Source: Orychophragmus violaceus | Taxonomy: Eukaryota; Streptophyta; Magnoliopsida; Brassicales; Brassicaceae | DNA length: 64,000 nt | Direction: 5' to 3' | NCBI GenBank assembly: GCA_030180135.1 | Contig: CM058230.1 | Coordinates: 105,577,503 to 105,641,502 of the forward strand | Translations under genes and position numbers: made by a program | Part shown: piece by piece, positions 49,151 through 62,000 of the stretch | How positions within the stretch are numbered: the stretch's first letter is position 1 | Layout of the letters: the number at the start of each line of letters is the position of its first letter | Notes under the pieces: generated by a model | Told to the model about the DNA's origin: nothing | The model's input: the letters and a program-made list of their open reading frames with translations, nothing else | Databases searched by the model: none

Positions 49151-50958
49151 GGACAGTCGCGGTGCATGAAAAACCAAGTGTTCATGTCCCGAGAAGGATC
49201 GGGTCGAGTTTTTTCGAAAGTACCACGACCAAAACCCCTCATATAGACAGTAAGGAGGTGTGGTGGAGGAAACAAGTGAAAAAAAATGACGGTATATGAT
49301 AAACTGATCGTGGACTGATCCTATGCACCGTGGGACAGTCGCGGTGCATGAAAAACCAAGTGTTCATGGCCCAAGAAGGATCGGGTCGAGTTTTTTCGAA
49401 AGTACCACGACCAAAACCCCTCATATGGACAGTAAGGAGGTGTGGTGGAGGAAACAGGTGAAAAAAAAAATGACGGGATATGATAAACTGATCGTGGACT
49501 GATCCTATGCACCGTGGGACAGTCGCGGTGCATGAAAAACCAAGTGTTCATGTCCCGAGAAGGATCGGGTCGAGTTTTTTTCGAAAGTACCACGACCAAA
49601 ACCCCTCATATAGACAGTAAGGAGGTGTGGTGGAGGAAACGGGTGAAAACAAAATGACGGTATATGATAAACTGATCGTGGACTGATCCTATGCACCGTG
49701 GGACAGTCGCGGTGCATGAAAAACCAAGTGTTCATGTCCCGGGAAGGATCGGGTCGAGTTTTTTCGAAAGTACCACGACCAAAACCCCTCATATGGACAG
49801 TAAGGAGGTGTGGTGGAGGAAACGGGTGAAAACAAAATGACGGGATAGGATAAACTGATCGTGGACTGATCCTATGCACCGTGGGACAGTCGCGGTGCAA
49901 TAAAAACCAAGTGTTCATGGCCCGGGAAGAATCAGGTCGAGTTTTTTCGAAAGTACCACGACCAAAACCCCTCATATGGACAGTAAGGAGGTGTGGTGGA
50001 GGAAACATGTGAAAAAAATGACGGTATATGATAAACTGATCGTGGACTGATCCTATGCACCGTGGGACAGTCGCGGTGCATGAAAAACCAAGTGTTCATG
50101 TCCCGAGAAGGATCGGGTCGAGTTTTTTCGAAAGTACCACGACCAAAACCCCTCATATAGACAGTAAGGAGGTGTGGTGGAGGAAACAAGTGAAAAAAAT
50201 GACGGTATATGATAAACTGATCGTGGACTGATCCTATGCACCGTGGGACAGTCGCGGTGCATGAAAAACCAAGTGTTCATGGCCCGGGAAGAATCGGGTC
50301 GAGTTTTTTCGAAAGTACCACGACCAAAACCCCTCATATGGACAGTAAGGAGGTGTGGTGGAGGAAACAAGTGAAAAAAAAATGACGGGATATGATAAAG
50401 TGATCGTGGACTGATCCTATGCACCGTGGGACAGTCGCGGTGCATGAAAAACCAAGTGTTCATGGCCCGGGAAGAATCGGGTCGAGTTTTTTCGAAAGTA
50501 CCACGACCAAAACCCCTCATATAGACAGTAAGGAGGAGTGGTGGAGGAAACGGGTGAAAACAAAATGACGGTATATGATAAACTGATCGTGGACTGATCC
50601 TATGCACCGTGGGACAGTCGCGGTGCATGAAAAACCAAGTGTTCATGTCCCGAGAAGGATCGGGTCGAGTTTTTTCGAAAGTACCACGACCAAAACCCCT
50701 CATATGGACAGTAAGGAGGTGTGGTGGAGGAAACGGGTGAAAACAAAATGACGGGATAGGATAAACTGATCGTGGACTGATCCTATGCACCGTGGGACAG
50801 TCGCGGTGCATGAAAAACCAAGTGTTCATGGCCCGGGAAGAATCAGGTCGAGTTTTTTCGAAAGTACCACGACCAAAACCCCTCATATGGACAGTAAGGA
50901 GGTGTGGTGGAGGAAACATATGAAAAAAATGACGGTATATGATAAACTGATCGTGGAC

Positions 50959-50978
50959 TGACAGTAAGGACAGTCGTG
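50959..50978. repeat. Aberrant monomer junction, copy 3
   Basis: Same replacement again, 1828 bp (10 monomers) after copy 2. The three copies share flanking variants and so derive from one event spread by duplication. Confidence 0.85.
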
Positions 50979-51734
50979 GGACAGTCGCGGTGCATGAAAA
51001 ACCAAGTGTTCATGTCCCGAGAAGGATCGGGTCGAGTTTTTTCGAAAGTACCACGACCAAAACCCCTCATATAGACAGTAAGGAGGTGTGGTGGAGGAAA
51101 CAAGTGAAAAAAAAATGACGGTATATGATAAACTGATCGTGGACTGATCCTATGCACCGTGGGACAGTCGCGGTGCATGAAAAACCAAGTGTTCATGGCC
51201 CGAGAAGAATCAGGTCGAGTTTTTTCGAAAGTACCACGACCAAAACCCCTCATATGGACAGTAAGGAGGTGTGGTGGAGGAAACAAGTGAAAAAAAAAAT
51301 GACGGGATATGATAAACTGATCGTGGACTGATCCTATGCACCGTGGGACAGTCGCGGTGCATGAAAAACCAAGTGTTCATGGCCCAAGAAGAATCAGGTC
51401 GAGTTTTTTCGAAAGTAACACGACCAAAACCCCTCATATGGACAGTAAGGAGGTGTGGTGGAGGAAACATGTGAAAAAAAATGACGGTATATGATAAACT
51501 GATCGTCGACTGATCCTATGCACCGGGGGACAGTCGCGGTGCATGAAAAACCAAGTGTTCATGGCCCGGGAAGAATCGGGTCGAGTTTTTTCGAAAGTAC
51601 CACGACCAAAACCCCTCATATGGACAGTAAGGAGGTGTGGTGGAGGAAACAGGTGAAAAAAAAATGACGGTATATGATAAACCGATCGTGGACTGATCCT
51701 ATGCACCGTGGGACAGTCGCGGTGCATGAAAAAC

Positions 51735-54700
51735 CACGTGTTCATGGCCCGGGAAGAATCGGTTCGAGTTTTTTTGAAAGTACCACGACCAAAACCCCTC
51801 ATATAGACAGTAAGGAGGTGTGGTGGAGGAAACGGGTGAAAAAAAAATGACGGTATATGATAAACTGATCATGGACTGATCTTATGCACCGTGGGACAGT
51901 CGCGGTGCATGAAAAACCAAGTGTTCATGTCCCGAGAAGGATCGGGTCGAGTTTTTTAGAAAGTACCACGACCGAAACCCCTCATATGGACAGTAAGGAG
52001 GTGTGGTGGAGGAAACAGGTGAAAAAAAAATGACGGTATATGATAAACCGATCGTGGACTGATCCTATGCACCGTGGGACAGTCGCGGGGCATGAAAAAC
52101 CAAGTGTTCATGGCCCGGGAAGAATCGGGTCGAGTTTTTTCGAAAGTACCACGACCAAAACCCCTCATATAGACAGTAAGGAGGAGTGGTGGAGGAAACG
52201 GGTGAAAAAAAAATGACGGTATATGATAAACTGATCGTGGACTGATCCTATGCACCGTGGGACAGTCGCGGTGCATGAAAAACCAAGTGTTCATGGCCCG
52301 GGAAGAATCGGGTCGAGTTTTTTCGAAAGTACCACGACCAAAACCCCTCATATGGACAGTAAGGAGGTGTGGTGGAGGAAACAGGTGAAAAAAAATGACG
52401 GTATATGATAAACTGATCGTGGACTAATCCTATGCACCGTGCGACAGTCGCGGTGCATGAAAAACCAAGTGTTCATGTCCCGAGAAGGATCGGGTCGAGT
52501 TTTTTCGAAAGTACCACGACCAAAACCCCTCATATAGACAGTAAGGAGGTGTGGTGGAGGAAACGGGTGAAAACAAAATGACGGTATATGATAAACTGAT
52601 CGTGGACTGATCCTATGCACCGTGGGACAGTCGCGGTGCATGAAAAACCAAGTGTTCATGTCCCGGGAAGGATCGGGTCGAGTTTTTTTGAAAGTACCAC
52701 GACCAAAACCCCTCATATGGACAGTAAGGAGGTGTGGTGGAGGAAACGGGTGAAAACAAAATGACGGGATAGGAAAAACTGATCGTGGACTGATCCTATG
52801 CACCGTGGGACAGTCGCGGTGCATGAAAAACCAAGTGTTCATGGCCCGGGAAGAATCAGGTCGAGTTTTTTCGAAAGTACCACGACCAAAACCCCTCATA
52901 TGGACAGTAAGGAGGTGTGGTGGAGGAAACATGTGAAAAAAATGACGGTATATGATAAACTTATCGTGGACTGATCCTATGCACCGTGGGACAGTCGCGG
53001 TGCATGAAAAACCAAGTGTTCATGTCCCGAGAAGGATCGGGTCGAGTTTTTTCGAAAGTACCACGACCAAAACCCCTCATATAGACAGTAAGGAGGTGTG
53101 GTGGAGGAAACAAGTGAAAAAAATGACGGTATATGATAAACTGATCGTGGACTGATCCTATGCACCGTGGGACAGTCGCGGTGCATGAAAAACCAAGTGT
53201 TCATGGCCCGAGAAGAATCAGGTCGAGTTTTTTCGAAAGTACCACGACCAAAACCCCTCATATAGACAGTAAGGAGGAGTGGTGGAGGAAACGGGTGAAA
53301 AAAAAATGACGGTATATGATAAACTGATCGTGGACTGATCCTATGCACCGTGCGACAGTCGCGGTGCATGAAAAACCAAGTGTTCATGTCCCGAGAAGGA
53401 TCGGGTCGAGTTTTTTCGAAAGTACCACGACCAAAACCCCTCATATAGACAGTAAGGAGGTGTGGTGGAGGAAACGGGTGAAAACAAAATGACGGTATAT
53501 GATAAACTGATCGTGGACTGATCCTATGCACTGTGGGACAGTCGCGGTGCATGAAAAACCAAGTGTTCATGTCCCGGGAAGGATCGGGTCGAGTTTTTTC
53601 GAAAGTACCACGACCAAAACCCCTCATATGGACAGTAAGGAGGTGTGGTGGAGGAAACGGGTGAAAACAAAATGACGGGATAGGATAAACTGATCGTGGA
53701 CTGATCCTATGCACTGTGGGACAGTCGAGGTGCATGAAAAACCAAGTGTTCATGGCCCGGGAAGAATCAGGTCGAGTTTTTTCGAAAGTACCACGACCAA
53801 AACCCCTCATATGGACAGTAAGGAGGTGTGGTGGAGGAAACATGTGAAAAAAATGACGGTATATGATAAACTGATCGTGGACTGATCCTATGCACCGTGG
53901 GACAGTCGCGGTGCATGAAAAACCAAGTGTTCATGTCCCGAGAAGGATCGGGTCGAGTTTTTTCGAAAGTACCACGACCAAAACCCCTCATATAGACAGT
54001 AAGGAGGTGTGGTGGAGGAAACAAGTGAAAAAATGACGGTATATGATAAACTGATCGTGGACTGATCCTATGCACTGTGGGACAGTCGCGGTGCATGAAA
54101 AACCAAGTGTTCATGGCCCGAGAAGAATCAGGTCGAGTTTTTTCGAAAGTACCACGACCAAAACCCCTCATATAGACAGTAAGGAGGAGTGGTGGAGGAA
54201 ACGGGTGAAAAAAAATGACGGTATATGATAAACTGATCGTGGAGTAATCATATGCACCGTGCGACAGTCGCGGTGCATGAAAAACCAAGTGTTCATGTCC
54301 CGAGAAGGATCGGGTCGAGTTTTTTCGAAAGTACCACGACCAAAACCCCTCATATAGACAGTAAGGAGGTGTGGTGGAGGAAACGGGTGAAAACAAAATG
54401 ACGGTATATGATAAACTGATCGTGGACTGATCCTATGCACCGTGGGACAGTCGCGGTGCATGAAAAACCAAGTGTTCATGTCCCGGGAAGGATCGGGTCG
54501 AGTTTTTTCGAAAGTACCACGACCAAAACCCCTCATATGGACAGTAAGGAGGTGTGGTGGAGGAAACGGGTGAAAACAAAATGACGGGATAGGATAAACT
54601 GATCGTGGACTGATCCTATGCACCGTGGGACAGTCGCGGTGCATGAAAAACCAATTGTTCATGGCCCGGGAAGAATCAGGTCGAGTTTTTTCGAAAGTAC

Positions 54701-56100
54701 CACGACCAAAACCCCTCATATGGACAGTAAGGAGGTGTGGTGGAGGAAACATGTGAAAAAAATGACGGTATATGATAAACTGATCGTGGACTGATCCTAT
54801 GCACCGTGGGACAGTCGCGGTGCATGAAAAACCAAGTGTTCATGTCCCGAGAAGGATCGGGTCGAGTTTTTTCGAAAGTACCACGACCAAAACCCCTCAT
54901 ATAGACAGTAAGGAGGTGTGGTGGAGGAAACAAGTGAAAAAATGACGGTATATGATAAACTGATCGTGGACTGATCCTATGCACCGTGGGACAGTCGCGG
55001 TGCATGAAAAAACAAGTGTTCATGGCCCGAGAAGAATCAGGTCGAGTTTTTTCGAAAGTACCACGACCAAAACCCCTCATATAGACAGTAAGGAGGAGTG
55101 GTGGAGGAAACGGGTGAAAAAAAAATGACGGTATATGATAAACTGATCGTGGACTGATCCTATGCACCGTGCGACAGTCGCGGTGCATGAAAAACCAAGT
55201 GTTCATGTCCCGAGAAGGATCGGGTCGAGTTTTTTCGAAAGTACCACGACCAAAACCCCTCATATAGACAGTAAGGAGGTGTGGTGGAGGAAACGGGTGA
55301 AAACAAAATGACGGTATATGATAAACTGATCGTGGACTGATCCTATGCACCGTGGGACAGTCGCGGTGCATGAAAAACCAAGTGTTCATGTCCCGGGAAG
55401 GATCGGGTCGAGTTTTTTCGAAAGTACCACGACCAAAACCCCTCATATGGACAGTAAGGAGGTGTGGTGGAGGAAACGGGTGAAAACAAAATGACGGGAT
55501 AGGATAAACTGATCGTGGACTGATCCTATGCACCGTGGGACAGTCGCGGTGCATGAAAAACCAAGTGTTCATGGCCCGGGAAGAATCAGGTCGAGTTTTT
55601 TCGAAAGTACCACGACCAAAACCCCTCATATGGACAGTAAGGAGGTGTGGTGGAGGAAACATGTGAAAAAAAAATGACGGTATATGATAAACTGATCGTG
55701 GACTGATCCTATGCACCGTGGGACAGTCGCGGTGCATGAAAAACCACGTGTTCATGGCCCGGGAAGAATCGGTTCGAGTTTTTTTGAAAGTACCACGACC
55801 AAAACCCCTCATATAGACAGTAAGGAGGTGTGGTGGAGGAAACGGGTGAAAAAAAAATGACGGTATATGATAAACTGATCATGGACTGATCTTATGCACC
55901 GTGGGACAGTCGCGGTGCATGAAAAACCAAGTGTTCATGTCCCGAGAAGGATCGGGTCGAGTTTTTTCGAAAGTACCACGACCGAAACCCCTCATATGGA
56001 CAGTAAGGAGGTGTGGTGGAGGAAACAGGTGAAAAAAAAATGACGGTATATGATAAACCGATCGTGGACTGATCCTATGCACCGTGGGACAGTCGCGGGG
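51735..56100. repeat. Satellite segment with a 4010-bp (22-monomer) duplication
   Basis: CCACGTGTTC at 51735 recurs at 55745, and GTCGCGGGGCATG at 52081 recurs at 56091, both offset 4010 bp. The CCGTGCGACAG variant is concentrated in this stretch (about 52.4-57.2 kb). Confidence 0.7.
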
Positions 56101-59087
56101 CATGAAAAACCAAGTGTTCATGGCCCGGGAAGAATCGGGTCGAGTTTTTTCGAAAGTACCACGACCAAAACCCCTCATATAGACAGTAAGGAGGAGTGGT
56201 GGAGGAAACGGGTGAAAAAAAAATGACGGTATATGATAAACTGATCGTGGACTGATCCTATGCACCGTGGGACAGTCGCGGTGCATGAAAAACCAAGTGT
56301 TCATGGCCCGGGAAGAATCGGGTCGAGTTTTTTCGAAAGTACCACGACCAAAACCCCTCATATGGACAGTAAGGAGGTGTGGTGGAGGAAACAGGTGAAA
56401 AAAAATGACGGTATATGATAAACTGATCGTGGACTAATCCTATGCACCGTGCGACAGTCGCGGTGCATGAAAAACCAAGTGTTCATGTCCCGAGAAGGAT
56501 CGGGTCGAGTTTTTTCGAAAGTACCACGACCAAAACCCCTCATATAGACAGTAAGGAGGTGTGGTGGAGGAAACGGGTGAAAACAAAATGACGGGATAGG
56601 ATAAACTGATCGTGGACTGATCCTATGCACCGTGGGACAGTCGCGGTGCATGAAAAACCAATTGTTCATGGCCCGGGAAGAATCAGGTCGAGTTTTTTCG
56701 AAAGTACCACGACCAAAACCCCTCATATGGACAGTAAGGAGGTGTGGTGGAGGAAACATGTGAAAAAAATGACGGTATATGATAAACTGATCGTGGACTG
56801 ATCCTATGCACCGTGGGACAGTCGCGGTGCATGAAAAACCAAGTGTTCATGTCCCGAGAAGGATCGGGTCGAGTTTTTTCGAAAGTACCACGACCAAAAC
56901 CCCTCATATAGACAGTAAGGAGGTGTGGTGGAGGAAACAAGTGAAAAAATGACGGTATATGATAAACTGATCGTGGACTGATCCTATGCACCGTGGGACA
57001 GTCGCGGTGCATGAAAAAACAAGTGTTCATGGCCCGAGAAGAATCAGGTCGAGTTTTTTCGAAAGTACCACGACCAAAACCCCTCATATAGACAGTAAGG
57101 AGGAGTGGTGGAGGAAACGGGTGAAAAAAAAATGACGGTATATGATAAACTGATCGTGGACTGATCCTATGCACCGTGCGACAGTCGCGGTGCATGAAAA
57201 ACCAAGTGTTCATGTCCCGAGAAGGATCGGGTCGAGTTTTTTCGAAAGTACCACGACCAAAACCCCTCATATAGACAGTAAGGAGGTGTGGTGGAGGAAA
57301 CGGGTGAAAACAAAATGACGGTATATGATAAACTGATCGTGGACTGATCCTATGCACCGTGGGACAGTCGCGGTGCATGAAAAACCAAGTGTTCATGTCC
57401 CGGGAAGGATCGGGTCGAGTTTTTTCGAAAGTACCACGACCAAAACCCCTCATATGGACAGTAAGGAGGTGTGGTGGAGGAAACGGGTGAAAACAAAATG
57501 ACGGGATAGGATAAACTGATCGTGGACTGATCCTATGCACCGTGGGACAGTCGCGGTGCATGAAAAACCAAGTGTTCATGGCCCGGGAAGAATCAGGTCG
57601 AGTTTTTTCGAAAGTACCACGACCAAAACCCCTCATATGGACAGTAAGGAGGTGTGGTGGAGGAAACATGTGAAAAAATGACGGTATATGATAAACTGAT
57701 CGTGGACTGATCCTATGCACCGTGGGACAGTCGCGGTGCATGAAAAACCAAGTGTTCATGTCCCGAGAAGGATCGGTTCGAGTTTTTTCGAAAGTACCAC
57801 GACCAAAACCCCTCATATAGACAGTAAGGAGGTGTGGTGGAGGAAACGGGTGAAAACAAAATGACGGTATATGATAAACTGATCGTGGACTGATCCTATG
57901 CACCGTGGGACAGTCGCGGTGCATGAAAAACCAAGTGTTCATGTCCCGGGAAGGATCGGGTCGAGTTTTTTCGAAAGTACCACGACCAAAACCCCTCATA
58001 TGGACAGTAAGGAGGTGTGGTGGAGGAAACGGGTGAAAACAAAATGACGGGATAGGATAAACTGATCGTGGACTGATCCTATGCACCGTGGGACAGTCGC
58101 GGTGCATGAAAAACCAAGTGTTCATGGCCCGGGAAGAATCAGGTTGAGTTTTTTCGAAAGTACCACGACCAAAACCCCTCATATGGACAGTAAGGAGGTG
58201 TGGTGGAGGAAACATGTGAAAAAAATGACGGTATATGATAAACTGATCGTGGACTGATCCTATGCACCGTGGGACAGTCGCGGTGCATGAAAAACCAAGT
58301 GTTCATGTCCCGGGAAGAATCAGGTCGAGTTTTTTCGAAAGTACCACGACCAAAACCCCTCATATGGACAGTAAGGAGGTGTGGTGGAGGAAACATGTGA
58401 AAAAAATGACGGTATATGATAAACTGATCGTGGACTGATCCTATGCACCGTGGGACAGTCGCGGTGCATGAAAAACCAAGTGTTCATGTCCCGAGAAGGA
58501 TCGGGTCGAGTTTTTTCGAAAGTACCACGACCAAAACCCCTCATATAGACAGTAAGGAGGTGTGGTGGAGGAAACGGGTGAAAACAAAATGACGGTATAT
58601 GATAAACTGATCGTGGACTGATCCTATGCACCGTGGGACAGTCGCGGTGCATGAAAAACCAAGTGTTCATGTCCCGGGAAGGATCGGGTCGAGTTTTTTC
58701 GAAAGTACCACGACCAAAACCCCTCATATGGACAGTAAGGAGGTGTGGTGGAGGAAACGGGTGAAAACAAAATGACGGGATAGGATAAACTGATCGTGGA
58801 CTGATCCTATGCACCGTGGGACAGTCGCGGTGCATGAAAAACCAAGTGTTCATGGCCCGGGAAGAATCAGGTCGAGTTTTTTCGAAAGTACCACGACCAA
58901 AACCCCTCATATGGACAGTAAGGAGGTGTGGTGGAGGAAACATGTGAAAAAAATGACGGTATATGATAAACTGATCGTGGACTGATCCTATGCACCGTGG
59001 GACAGTCGCGGTGCATGAAAAACCAAGTGTTCATGTCCCGAGAAGGATCGGGTCGAGTTTTTTCGAAAGTACCACGACCAAAACCCC

Positions 59088-62000
59088 TCATATAGACAGT
59101 AAGGAGGTGTGGTGGAGGAAACAAGTGAAAAAAAATGACGGTATATGATAAACTGATCGTGGACTGATCCTATGCACCGTGGGACAGTCGCGGTGCATGA
59201 AAAACCAAGTGTTCATGGCCCGAGAAGAATCAGGTCGAGTTTTTTCGAAAGTACCACGACCAAAACCACTCATATGGACAGTAAGGAGGTGTGGTGGAGG
59301 ATACAAGTGAAAAAAAAATGACGGGATATGATAAACTGATCGTGGACTGATCCTATGCACCGTGGGACAGTCGCGGTGCATGAAAAACCAAGTGTTCATG
59401 GCCCGGGAAGAATCGGGTCGAGTTTTTTCGAAAGTAACACGACCAAAACCCCTCATATGGACAGCAAGGAGGTGTGGTGGAGGAAACATGTGAAAAATGA
59501 CGGTATATGATAAACTGATCGTGGACTGATCCTATGCACCGTGGGACAGTCGCGGTGCATGAAAAACCAAGTGTTCATGGCCCGGGAAGAATCGGGTCGA
59601 GTTTTTTCGAAAGTACCACGACCAAAACCCCTCATATGGACAGTAAGGAGGTGTGGTGGAGGAAACAGGTGAAAAAAAATGACGGTATATGATAAACCGA
59701 TCGTGGACTGATCCTATGCACCGTGGGACAGTCGCGGTGCATGAAAAACCACGTGTTCATGGCCCGGGAAGAATCGGTTCGAGTTTTTTCGAAAGTACCA
59801 CGACCAAAACCCCTCATATAGACAGTAAGGAGGTGTGGTGGAGGAAACGGGTGAAAAAAAAATGACGGTATATGATAAACTGATCGTGGACTGATCCTAT
59901 GCACCGTAAGACAGTCGAGGTGCATGAAAAACCAAGTGTTCATGTCCCGAGAAGGATCGGGTCGAGTTTTTTCGAAAGTACCACGACCGAAACCCCTCAT
60001 ATGGACAGTAAGGAGGTGTGGTGGAGGAAACGGGTGAAAACAAAATGACGGTATATGATAAACTGATCGTGGACTGATCCTATGCACCGTGGGACAGTCG
60101 CGGTGCATGAAAAACCAAGTGTTCATGTCCCGGGAAGGAACGGGTCGAGTTTTTTCGAAAGTACCACGACCAAAACCCCTCATATAGACAGTAAGGAGGT
60201 GTGGTGGAGGAAACAGGTGAAAAAAAAATGACGGGATAGGATAAACTGATCGTGGACTGATCCTATGCACCGTGGGACAGTCGCGGTGCATGAAAAACCA
60301 AGTGTTCATGGCCCGAGAAGAATCGGGTCGAGTTTTTTCGAAAGTACCACGACCAAAACCCCTCATATAGACAGTAAGGAGGTGTGGTGGAGGAAACAGG
60401 TGAAAAAAAAATGACGGGATATGATAAACTGATCGTGGACTGATCCTATGCACCGTGGGACAGTCGCGGTGCATGAAAAACCAAGTGTTCATGGTCCGGG
60501 AAGAATCGGGTCGAGTTTTTTCGAAAGTACCACGACCAAAACCCCTCATATGGACAGTAAGGAGGTGTGGTGGAGGAAACAGGTGAAAAAAAAATGACGG
60601 TATATGATAAACTGATCGTGGACTGATCCTATGCACCGTGGGACAGTCGCGGTGCATGAAAAACCAAGTGTTCATGGCCCGGGAAGAATCAGGTCGAGTT
60701 TTTTCGAAAGTACCACGACCAAAACCCCTCATATGGACAGTAAGGAGGTGTGGTGGAGGAAACAAGTGAAAAAAAATGACGGTATATGATAAACTGATCG
60801 TGGACTGATCCTATGCACCGTGGGACAGTCGCGGTGCATGAAAAACCAAGTGTTCATGGCCCGAGAAGAATCAGGTCGAGTTTTTTCGAAAGTACCACGA
60901 CCAAAACCCCTCATATGGACAGTAAGGAGGTGTGGTGGAGGATACAAGTGAAAAAAAAATGACGGGATATGATAAACTGATCGTGGACTGATCCTATGCA
61001 CCGTGGGACAGTCGCGGTGCATGAAAAACCAAGTGTTCATGGCCCGGGAAGAATCGGGTCGAGTTTTTTCGAAAGTAACACGACCAAAACCCCTCATATG
61101 GACAGCAAGGAGGTGTGGTGGAGGAAACATGTGAAAAATGACGGTATATGATAAACTGATCGTGGACTGATCCTATGCACCGTGGGACAGTCGCGGTGCA
61201 TGAAAAACCAAGTGTTCATGGCCCGGGAAGAATCGGGTCGAGTTTTTTCGAAAGTACCACGACCAAAACCCCTCATATGGACAGTAAGGAGGTGTGGTGG
61301 AGGAAACAGGTGAAAAAAATGACGGTATATGATAAACCGATCGTGGACTGATCCTATGCACCGTGGGACAGTCGCGGTGCATGAAAAACCACGTGTTCAT
61401 GGCCCGGGAAGAATCGGTTCGAGTTTTTTCGAAAGTACCACGACCAAAACCCCTCATATAGACAGTAAGGAGGTGTGGTGGAGGAAACGGGTGAAAAAAA
61501 AATGACGGTATATGATAAACTGATCGTGGACTGATCCTATGCACCGTGGGACAGTCGCGGTGCATGAAAAACCAAGTGTTCATGGCCCGGGAAGAATCGG
61601 GTCGAGTTTTTTCGAAAGTACCACGACCGAAACCCCTCATATGGACAGTAAGGAGGTGTGGTGGAGGAAACAGGTGAAAAAAATGACGGTATATGATAAA
61701 CCGATCGTGGACTGATCCTATGCACCGTGGGACAGTCGCGGTGCATGAAAAACCACGTGTTCATGGCCCGGGAAGAATCGGTTCGAGTTTTTTCGAAAGT
61801 ACCACGACCAAAACCCCTCATATAGACAGTAAGGAGGTGTGGTGGAGGAAACGGGTGAAAAAAAAATGACGGTATATGATAAACTGATCGTGGACTGATC
61901 CTATGCACCGTAAGACAGTCGCGGTGCATGAAAAACCAAGTGTTCATGTCCCGAGAAGGATCGGGTCGAGTTTTTTCGAAAGTACCACGACCGAAACCCC

